Assembly: GCA_946122785.1 (NCBI GenBank)
Contig: CAMGYJ010000002.1
Span: forward strand, 23,224,492 to 23,288,491
Source of the DNA: Linum tenue
Taxonomy: Eukaryota > Streptophyta > Magnoliopsida > Malpighiales > Linaceae
DNA length: 64,000 nt
Direction of reading: 5' to 3'
Positions within the stretch are counted from its first letter, which is position 1, and every line of letters begins with the position of its first letter. Both the position numbers and the translations under genes were made by a program. The notes under the pieces were generated by a model. The model was not told the origin of the DNA. It saw only the letters and a list, made by a program, of their open reading frames with translations, and made no database searches. Below are positions 33,193-42,390 of the stretch, in pieces.

Positions 33193-34363
33193 GGTCAGTA
33201 ACCAATGATTACTAACTTATGAGTAACTAAGGGGTCGTTTGGAAGTTGCGATAGTTTTGTTGAGATTGTCATTATGCATGTATTGTTTACAATGCATATT
33301 TTATTGTTTTTTTAGCAGAAACAATACATGGATTGTTTCTGTGATGTGGCAGAAACTATCACTCATTTTGAGTGATTGTTATATCTCAACTTTTAGTTGT
33401 GATTGTTGAGATAGTTGAGTTGAGATTGTTTTGTCTCAGCTTTTAGCTGATGCGACATACACAATCACAATACCAAACGTTGTATTCTACAATGCATCAA
33501 ATTCGACAATACATGTATAATATTATACATGCATTCTCAACAATACATCTATTTAACAATCGCAACTTCCAAACGACCCCTAAATCTGCACCTTTAGATT
33601 TAAGTGGGTCCAGAAAATTCAGATCTAAGGGTTGTCAATTAAAGACATTTTATTTTTCGTAGTTTTCTTAATCGGTTCTATCTTCTTCGTTTTAACTCGG
33701 GTTTCAATTTTTTTTGCACAGATGGAACGAGTTTGTTGTGCTCTACAAAATGAGATAAATTTTTAATATATTTTGGGAAACTTTTTTTTTACCAACTACA
33801 TACCATATGGTAACTTCTTCGTTTTTAAGTCGTTTTTGAAAACGTTTGCTCAGAAGGAACGAGTTCATCATGATCTATTGGATCTATAAATTTCTGGGTG
33901 AAAAAAATACTGGATAAAAAATTATCATACTTTAACACTATGGTATGTGGGTGGTAACTTGTAGTAAACAATGATGAAAGTCGTAAATGACAGTTCTCAT
34001 ACTCCTATTATCATGTATTCAACATTCTTACCATAATTGTATGTTCATACTATCATGGCACGCTTTCTTACCATATGGTATTAAATTGGAGCATACCATA
34101 TGGTAATGACTGGTAAAAAATTATTTCAATTTTTTTTTGTACTATAAATCTATCAAAGTATATATAATCTTAAATAGCACATTTAATCTGATTTATATGT
34201 GAAAAAATTAAATTTCAATTTAAAACGAGAGAGAAATCGTCCGTTAAAGATTAAAGGGGAAATGATAAAAAAACTTTCCAGGAAAGGAAAAATACTGATG
34301 TCATGCTAATGTGAACAGGTTACTCATGGTTACTGATCATAGAATTACTGACCTGATCCGTTT
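33193..34363. mobile_element. probable TIR element with ACCATATGGTA repeats
   Basis: GGTCAGTAACCAATGATTAC...TGAGTAACT at the left faces GTTACTCATGGTTACTGATC...TTACTGACC at the right, giving an imperfect inverted repeat of about 45 bp. Inside are several ACCATATGGTA-type palindromes (33790, 34072, 34094). A Harbinger-type MITE is inserted near the left end. Ends are approximate and no target duplication was found. Confidence 0.5.
33231..33580. mobile_element. Harbinger/Tourist-type MITE
   Basis: A 350-bp element with perfect terminal inverted repeats of about 22 bp starting GGGGTCGTTTGGAAGTTG and a TAA target duplication at 33228-33230 and 33581-33583, as expected of PIF/Harbinger MITEs. Internal GTTGAGAT/ACAATACATG words are repeated. 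Non-coding. Confidence 0.9.
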
Positions 34364-34891
34364 CCACGTTTGCCGCGGCTTTACTTTCACCAATTAATTT
34401 GAAGAATTGATTAAAAGTCATGTGATGTGTCCACTCATTAAAGATGACGGAAACAAATTATTAATATTTAATAACGATGATTGGAGGGGCGTGCGTCGCA
34501 TTAATGACTATGTTTTATCCGCGAACTCAGGTAATTACCCATCCCCATTATTCTATGTATGGTACAAATAGAAAAATACGGAGGCAAAGAGGGATTTGAG
34601 TTCAAATATCATCTTTTGCATTATGTAAATTAAAACTAAAGTTTTAAATTAAATTTTTTGAAATTTGAAAAACACATACATTGAGTTATCATACCTTACA
34701 TTTTAATTGAATCATCCAAATGACCAGGAGTGGAGCTATGTAGGCTCCCCAAAAATCTTGAAAATTAACGCAAAAAATCTTAGAAAATTGGAAGAACTAC
34801 GTATTAATCAAATGTTTATTCTATATAATGATCTGTTACCATAACAGGTTTATAGCCTAGTGGTGATTTTTTCTAATTGCAGCCCATTGGT
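34364..34891. other. unassigned spacer
   Basis: AT-rich DNA with no gene, RNA or repeat that I can name. Confidence 0.35.
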
Positions 34892-34899
34892 ATTGGGTT

Positions 34900-35425
34900 T
34901 AGGGATGGCAATGGGTCGGGTTGTGGTGGGTTATGCCAAATTCATGGGTTTATCTATAAAAAACATTCGGGGTAAAACTCACTGGATTGAGAAAACTCAA
35001 ACCCAACCCAACCCGTTGGGTATCCGCGGGTTCATGGGTACCCATGTGTTCATGTACAAAGGTGCAATTACACTAGTTTTCACTACTATTGTCTACTGCA
35101 TACACACTAAATTATAGAATCATTCATACGAATTGTTCAATATTAAAGATAAACATCCACAAACAATATGATTAATAGAACGTGTGAGAACTTAGTTTAA
35201 AAATTATAGTTAATTAATTAAGGTTCCACGGGTCGTGGGGGTATGACTTGGGTGCGGATATCCACGGGTTGGATATGGCTAAACCCAACCCCAACCCAAC
35301 TCGCAAAAAGTATAGCGGGTTTAAATCCGAACCCGGCTCGCAATTCAGCAAAGCGAGTTTTACCCGCGTTGACTGGGTTGGGTCGGGTAGGGTACCCGTA
35401 GATTCGGGTTCTGCTGCCATCCCTA
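34900..35425. mobile_element. non-autonomous hAT element E (CGGGT-repeat type)
   Basis: A 526-bp element with ends TAGGGATGGCAATGGGTCGG and CTGCCATCCCTA, and flanks ATTGGGTT / ATTAGGTT (7 of 8 bases match). The arms contain GGGTTGGG/CCCAACCC and CGGGTT repeats. Same family as element F at 57.3 kb, with which it shares its first 20 bases. Confidence 0.88.
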
Positions 35426-35433
35426 ATTAGGTT

Positions 35434-36057
35434 CGCTCCTGATAAGGAGCTTCTACCATTCTAAACAATTTTTTCCGTTATTTCAACCCTTTTAATTTTC
35501 TTGCTTTGTTTTTGTCGTACATGACTACATGTGCTCACCATAAGCCTCAACATCCGCTTTAAGCCCGATGACAGAAACAGTGGCTTTTTTTACAGATCCT
35601 GTAATTTTAAATAAAGTCAGTCAAGTTTTTAACTTTTAGATTCATATTTTCAAGGATTTTTTTGAAATGCAGTTAGTTATTTTTTCAAACATTAATATAA
35701 TATTAAATTCGTATTCAAGGTATAATAATATTGAAAAACACATGATAAAATGCATGATAATTAATTTTCATATTATAATAATTTATTTTGAGCATAAAAT
35801 ACTAGAAAACTTTAAGTTAATTATATTTTGAGTACTTTTGATTATTTTAATTAATGTCGTTCTAATATTACTTTTTTGCATTTTTGTAGATAATGTACTA
35901 ATAATAACTCCGCCCCCAAACTTTAAATCCTGAATGCGCCCCTGAAAAGGACTCAATATTTTTTTTTCAGTTTGCCACTAACGACTTAATCGATTTCATG
36001 TTCATTGATGTATAAATTGTTTTGTATACATTTATTCGTTGCAGCGTATTATGTGCA
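35434..36057. other. unassigned AT-rich spacer
   Basis: No gene. A TAATGTACTAATAATAACTCC...GCGCCCCTGAAAAGG stretch near 35890-35950 resembles edge sequence of some repeats but cannot be assigned. Confidence 0.3.
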
Positions 36058-36350
36058 TTTTTTTTTATAATGGATGCAAGACACCCTAGCTTTTATTCAC
36101 AACCAACCGGAGTTCAGAGAGCCCCTGAGAATCATACAAGATCCAATGGTATAGCATAGGATTAGAAATCGGAAAACTATGGAACCCAAACGAAAAGTTA
36201 TGGCCCTGGTCAGCCAAAAAATCGGCACATCTGTTTCCCTCCCGATAAACATGGTTGACACTAACCTCAAAACGATGTGGTTACAATTTCGTCGCAACAA
36301 ATGAGGGAATGCATGTATTTTTACAAGAATCAACAACTGTTTGTATTTCA
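36058..36350 (-). pseudogene. LINE ORF2 tail: RNase H fragment
   Basis: The minus strand frame contains VNHVYREGNRCADFLADQGH followed by NFSFG, the C-terminal RNase H signature of plant LINEs. A short 3' region and a T-run at 36059-36066 (poly(A) on that strand) follow. Stops and missing upstream sequence show it to be a truncated relic. Confidence 0.72.
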
Positions 36351-37183
36351 AGTATTTTTAATGTTTATCAGGTACACATCCTTAAATTTTTACAATGATC
36401 ATTGTATGGACACGTGTATCAATAACACATGATTTAGTTGTAACTTGTGTTATATTAGGTTATTGTAAATTTTGAAAATTGGGCAAATACATTTCTAGCC
36501 GTTACAACTTTAAATGGATTGCGTCGATCCTACCTAGAGTAGAGTGAATCGTAAAAACTACAAAGCATATTTAGAATAATATATATAAAATAGAAGATAA
36601 AACAACTCAATCAATCAAATAAGGGAACATTGTTGTATTTTGAACTTTTAAGGATATGTTGTCCCAATTCAAGTCACAAACACCATTAAAGCACCAACAT
36701 TTCCCATTTAATTCAAATGTTTATGTCAATTTTGAGTTCAAATCCCAATATCTGGTGGAGGAGATCAGGAGAAGCTTTCAATTGTTTACCATGTGTTTCT
36801 ATAGTTTGCAATCTGAAAAGACTGCGAGATTAGTTGAATTGATTCAGATATTGCTCAATTAGTGGTGAGTGGTAGGAATAGCAATTTAATTAATCCAGAG
36901 CTTATATCACAAGAAGCATACTCGCTTCATATTGAAAATGAGATACCGTATAACGTCTTCAAATTAATAACATAGTATAAATTAATAATTTTTTCATTTC
37001 CCACTTGGGTCGGTATAAGAAATGAGCAAATTTAATAAAATAATAAGATAATAACATTTGAGAACCAACCTGCATAAATACATGTATTTTTAACTCTATA
37101 AATTAATAATTGTAAAAATACAATTCATCTAGAAATTTATAATATAGCTAGAATAATCTAGAAAAATATAAATATATAGTTGT
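36351..37183. other. unassigned AT-rich spacer
   Basis: AT-rich sequence with short open frames only. It may include the right flank of the pogo-like relic that follows, but no inverted ends were found. Confidence 0.3.
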
Positions 37184-37562
37184 TTATGTATTCTTGAAGT
37201 TCAAGTCTAATATAAGTTCATCTTGAACTTTCCTCATTGCACTCAAAGTTTCCGGTGTTGTTTTCTCTAATTGTATAAAGTATTTTTGAAGAATCGAAGC
37301 GGCTTTAAGTGTTTCCTTTTGCATGACCAGTTCTAAAGGTATTGATTGAATTGTCATCTCCTTCATCCTCAATTGAACCTCCAATGATATCAGCCACAAT
37401 TTCTTCTAACGTCTGTGCCACGATACATTCATAATTTTCACCTGGATACTCCAACAAATCTTTTTGGGTGCACGAGGGATGATCTCTCTTGTACTCACAT
37501 AATTGTTTACGCATTTGATCGGTCATGGTGGACTTTTGGACACCTTTTAAATGAGAAGCCAT
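37184..37562 (-). pseudogene. pogo/Tigger-like transposase remnant lacking the DDE core
   Basis: A minus-strand frame starts MASHLKGVQKSTMTDQMRKQ and runs through LCEYKRDHPSCTQKDLL, the CENP-B-type helix-turn-helix of Tigger/pogo transposases. It then passes directly to an acidic tail (YPGENYECIVAQTLEEIVAD...EDEGDDNS) and, after a frameshift near 37320, to LKAASILQKYFIQLEKTTPE...LDLNFK, which fits the C-terminus of the same protein family. The whole catalytic domain between the two is absent. The host parallel is the Tc1/mariner-pogo group. It is an internally deleted, inactive copy. Confidence 0.65.
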
Positions 37563-37941
37563 TGTTGAATATGACTTCTACAATATTTCTGTAGTACTAT
37601 TTATAGTGATCGGGTCAACATATATAGGGGTGCAAGTTATTTAAAACATGGAATTAAAAATTTAATTTCTATTCATGAAATAAAATTCACCTTTTTAACT
37701 AATTATTTATCAATTCATACGATCGCTATAACAAAAATTAGTCACAACCTCACAAGTCACAATCGATCACCGTAAAGCAAGAAAAGAAAAATTAGTCACA
37801 ACCTCACAATCGGTCACAGTAAAGAAAGAAAAAAAGGAGGTGGGCAAAGGCAAAAGCAGAGAACAGCTGTGTTGCGTATGAGTGCTTATAGTAGTAGTAT
37901 TGGAGGTTGTTTAGTTTGAATTATTATCGTGTAGAGAACAC
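37563..37941. other. unassigned spacer
   Basis: Contains an imperfect direct repeat of AAAATTAGTCACAACCTCACAA(G/T) (about 37733 and 37788). No gene. Confidence 0.35.
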
Positions 37942-37944
37942 TTT

Positions 37945-38221
37945 GGGGTCATTTGGATCTAGGTTTTTAATTTGTGGGATTTTGGCTCAAATCACTTGTT
38001 TAAAAACCTAGGTTTTTAATTTGTGGGATTTGTGTGGGATTTTAAAATAGCTGATCACCATCAGCTATTTCATAATCCCACAATTGTGGGTTTCTGAAAT
38101 CTCTAATATTTAAAATCTCTTATCATATAATTGCTTTCCAAACGAGTGATTTTAATAAAATCCCACATTATTTAGGATTCTGCCCAAATCCCACACCCAA
38201 AACCTGCATCCAAATGACTCC
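37945..38221. mobile_element. MITE (Harbinger-like ends)
   Basis: A 277-bp element with inverted ends GGGGTCATTTGGATCTAGG... / ...GCATCCAAATGACTCC, flanked by TTT on both sides. Ends of the type GGGGTCATTTGG and a three-base duplication suggest the PIF/Harbinger group, though TTT is not the usual TTA/TAA. The internal word CTAGGTTTTTAATTTGTGGG is repeated. Non-coding. Confidence 0.7.
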
Positions 38222-38438
38222 TTTCTGGTCACACTCCCCATTGGTCTCTTTTCCAATTAGGCTACCAATGTAATCTAATTTTCAAGATTAAAGTTCATAG
38301 ATAACTTAAGAGTAAGATACTTTTAATTTTCGAAAAACTCTTGTAAACGGATGAATTCCTGTTATAAATGTTGTAGTCTCCCAATAATGAGATGCATGTG
38401 CCTCCTCATTTCCCATGAATGTTATATTGGATAATTAA

Positions 38439-40377
38439 GGGTTAATTACAAATTTGGTCAATGAAATTATTAAATAGTTTTACATTTGATCACTAAAAAT
38501 ATTTTATTCCATTTTTTTGTCATTAAAATTAGTTAAACAAATTCAATTTTACATTTGATCACTAAAAATATTTTATTCCATTTTTTTGTCATTAAAATTA
38601 GTTAAGCAAATTAAAATTTGGTCACTCTTGATCCAACTCTGTTAATTTTGTCTAATGTGACAATCATCTCTCATAGTTCACCGTTAAATATGTGACGTAA
38701 CAATTAAAAAATAAATTTTACTCTTTAAAATTTTCCACCTCATTTTCACACCTATTAAAAATTAGGGTACGTCTATGGTGCCTTGCAAGTCACCGTAACT
38801 TGCACTTTTCAGTCGACCTATTTCTAACTGCGGCCGACCTAATACACTAAGGTGGTCACTCTGATGAAAACTCACGGTCGATTACAACATAGTGGTTGAC
38901 CGTTTTAAGTTAAGTTGACACATTAATGGTCGACCACAATAAAACATCGATCGACCTTTTCATAGTAGTTAGAAGCAAAATGGTGGACCGTAAATATAGT
39001 GAGGTTGACCACTTGATGGCAGTCATTACCGAAATGATCTACATTTACAGAAACAGGTCGACCAGATACAAGAGTAAAGTGTTCTATCCATTTATCTATC
39101 CCCTTTGAAGTGTAACGAAGATCAAAAGTGTTGGTTTCGCGATCGACCGAATACAGTAAAAGGTCGGTCGAATATAGGAAAATCAACCTATGACCTTGGA
39201 CCTTTTTGCTTATGTATGTCGATGTGGGTGGTTCGTTTGCTCGTACAAATTACGTTTGAAACCAACAAAATCAGTCCTAAATCATAATAGCAAGGACCCA
39301 TAACTTCATAACATAACAACTTAACAAACTAACAAGTAACAAGAAATACAATAAAACACACCTCATAATTGTTCACACAGACCCAAAATCCAAACCCACA
39401 TAATATCAATCCGCAATCAAAGTTGTTTCAAACCAAATCGTCTTTAAGACTTAACAACAAAAAAACACAATCTAAAATCATTGAGTTCCTACACCTCTCC
39501 CTTGTTTGAGTGGCGGTCATTATGACATATATTCTTATTTATAGTTGTTTAGGATGAGATTATGGCGAATTAAGTGCTAGACAAGTTAGGGTTACCTTTT
39601 TAGTGTTGGACTCCTTATTCAATACGGATATAGTGTAGATTCGGACGACCACATAACTCACAGGTCGGCCGTTTCTACTATTTTCGAAAAGAATTCCGAG
39701 TTTGGTATTGACTAGTTAATGCGATAGAGATCGACCTTTTCAAAACAGAGGTTGACCTTTTAATGCACAAGGTCAACCATTTTAGCATACGAGGTCGGCC
39801 TTTTATGTTGTTCACTTGCCAAAGAGGTCGACCTTTTGATGTACAAGGTCATCCGCGTTGTTGACAGTCACAAAACAAAGTTAGTAGGTCGACCATGCTT
39901 AACTTTCGGTCAACCGAAAAGTGCAAGCAAAGTCCTAAAAATTGAATTAAACACACTTTCATATAATCCCAAACGCCTAAACCTAGCCGTCCTCCCTCCT
40001 CCAGCCTCCCATCATTTACTTTGGATTTGCTTCTTCTCTCATCCTCCTTCAATTATCTCTTTCCCTCTTTCACCTGCTTCTTCAATCTGCATTTTCTCTC
40101 TTCTTTGCCTATTACTCGTTTTGGGTGGACGAAAAGTGGAAGGAGAGGCCCAGTTTATAAGATTATTTCTTTTTATTTTTTTTATTTCCATGTAATATGT
40201 ATTTAACAGTCATTAATGATAGTTGACTGTCACATTAGACAAAATTAATGGATTTGGATGGAGAGTGACCAAATTTGAAATATTTAACTAATTTAGTGAC
40301 CACGAACGAATAAAATAATTTTAGAGACCAAACATAGTTTTTTTAGTAATCTCAGTGATCAAACTTGTAATTTACCT
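38439..40377. mobile_element. Mutator-like element with an internal GGTCGACC repeat array
   Basis: Inverted ends GGGTTAATTACAAATTTGG / CAAACTTGTAATTTACCT extend as diverged repeats for about 100 bp or more. A perfect 9-bp duplication GATAATTAA lies at 38430-38438 and 40378-40386. Within the element are about twenty diverged copies of an 8-10 bp palindrome GGTCGACC (for example 38927, 39056, 39826, 39887), concentrated at 38810-39180 and 39640-39920. A pyrimidine-rich, leader-like block (39990-40120) lies before the right arm. No transposase is encoded. Confidence 0.88.
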
Positions 40378-40599
40378 GATAATTAAAATTGTAAAGACAT
40401 GTTCTTACGATAATAATAATCAACTTAAAGCCATTGGCTCTCGTACTTTCTTTCAAGATATAACAAAACAAGACATTCTTAATCCAAGAACCCTCCAAAA
40501 ATTGCATGTTAGTGAAGTCATTCTACAAAGGCAAAGGAAGCTAATCCTAAAGCACACAACATCACGACTTTACACGCTATTTCATGGACAACCCTCTAA

Positions 40600-42035
40600 A
40601 AATTGATCGTTTTGGCGTGGATTTGTATGTTCCTTAGCCTATTTTACGCTAGGTTGTGCTCTTGTGTCACATCTCAGGTATTAGCAGGTAAAGGGAGGTC
40701 TAGGCGCAAGTTTTGGGTCATTTGGAGATCATTTGGCTACTTGGGAAGAAACTAGAGACAAAACACGGCCAGGCTTCTCCAAACACACACGTGTTTGTCG
40801 AGAGGAGTCATGAAGAAAGTGAGAAACATGGGCGCTGGAAAACACGGTTGTGTTTTGACCTCATTTCTTATGCCGAGAGGAATTGTGGGGAAGGGAAAAA
40901 ACACAGGCACTGCCCGTATTTCTCAGTGCTCGCGTTTCTCCCCTTTTTAGACTTATGTAGAGCATTTGACCTGGTCAAAACACGAGCAAATGCAAAACAC
41001 GGGCGTGTTCATAATCATGATTTGCCCAGTTTCGGGGTAAATTGGTAGATTCAAGCTTTTTGAAAGGAATCCGACTTTTGAGAACAAAAATAGAGTTCTA
41101 GAGAGAGAAAGTGACGAAGAATAAGTCCTTGGAGCTATTTGGAGCTGAAATATCACCATTGAAGCCCAGATATCATACCAAGGAGTAAAGATTGACATCC
41201 CATAGCAGATTGTACACATCAACATGAGTATGACTACTTTGATTTTGGTTTTCCTCTCATTCTCTCTCTCTGTCTGTCAGTCTATCTATCTAGAGTAAAC
41301 CTCCTTCTCACTTGGGTATGAAGAACTCTATTTTCATGTGTTAGGAATCTTGTTTGTATGAACTTTTGCATGTAATACTGAGTCCTTGGTCCGAGGACCT
41401 CAGACTGAGTATTCAACACCTTAAAGTTGCTGCAAACAACTTTGAGGTGAAAACTTCTGTGAACCAGATGCTAAAGACCTTGATGGTCTTTGATGGCTGG
41501 ATGGTGAATGCCCACGAGAGCATCTCAATCGTTTCCACGAGCTGATCGACAAGATCAAAATCTACCTCAGGAGGTGATCCGGCTTCGCTACTTCCCTATC
41601 TCTCTGGAGGGGAGGGCTAAGTCATGGTTGGAGAACCATGCACCAGAGTCAATTCCTCTTGGGTTAATCTGGTCAACAACTTTATCGTTCGCTATCATCC
41701 CCCGGCCAAGACTGCGGATCTGCAAAAGCAGGAGGAGGATGAGACTCTTCTAAATGTTTGGGAGAGATACTCCGACTTGTTTCTCAAGTGCCCCCGCCAT
41801 GGGTTCAATGACTAATTCAATGTGAGAAATTTATGCCATGCCATCTTCATAAAGACTGAAGTTGATCAACCAACTCTTTCTGCCAAGGGGGTATGCTGAG
41901 CAAAATTCCGCCTCAGATGAACCAACTTTTTGAAAACATGGCAGAAGAAGGTTATGATTGGGGAGCTACAAAGAGGAACATGCGTCTCTAGGCCAGAGGT
42001 GTCCATTCTGTGGTAGATCCAATCCACCTTCTGTT
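40600..42035 (+). pseudogene. Athila-like gypsy relic: partial LTR and gag
   Basis: The left part (about 40610-41300) repeats the LTR plan of the relic at 2.9-4.5 kb (TGCTAGGTTGTGCTT-like start, GCAAGTTTTGGGTCATTTGG, GAGAGAGAAAG tract) with its own AACACGG...CGTGTT palindromes. From about 41500 the plus strand encodes a gypsy gag core split over two frames: IRLRYFPISLEGRAKSWLEN, then PPAKTADLQKQEEDETLLNV, WERYSDLFLKCPRHGF and, further on, NQLFENMAEEGYDWG. Several stops and frameshifts are present and pol is missing. It lies just downstream of the truncated TOR1L gene. Confidence 0.75.
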
Positions 42036-42390
42036 TTTAACTAATAGGTTCCCGTGATCGATCCATCTTGTCTATCATCTTCAAATCTTCTTTCCAATGC
42101 GACGCTCATCTACGATTTTGATTCAGCAGTAAACCTGATGACAGCAGCAGTCATGAGAATTATAAATCACCAAAATCACTAAAATGAAGACACTCAGAAC
42201 TCAGGAGTGAAATGGGAATGATCACAAGAGGGACTGACTGGACTTAAAGTGAAGTATAAGGGCATGGAGATGTGTGGTCAAGCTTATCTAATGATCAACA
42301 GAGAATCGGATACGGAGCGAGAGATTTTTCGCTTACCTCCTGGACGAGATTTTGGTCATAGCACGACGCAAGTGGCGGAGCTACGGTGTT
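42036..42390. other. junction between the gypsy relic and the TOR1L gene
   Basis: On the minus strand, right after the TOR1L stop, about 20 codons still look like family sequence (TVAPPLASCYDQNLVQEVSE), then similarity ends near 42325. The rest is unassigned. Confidence 0.45.
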
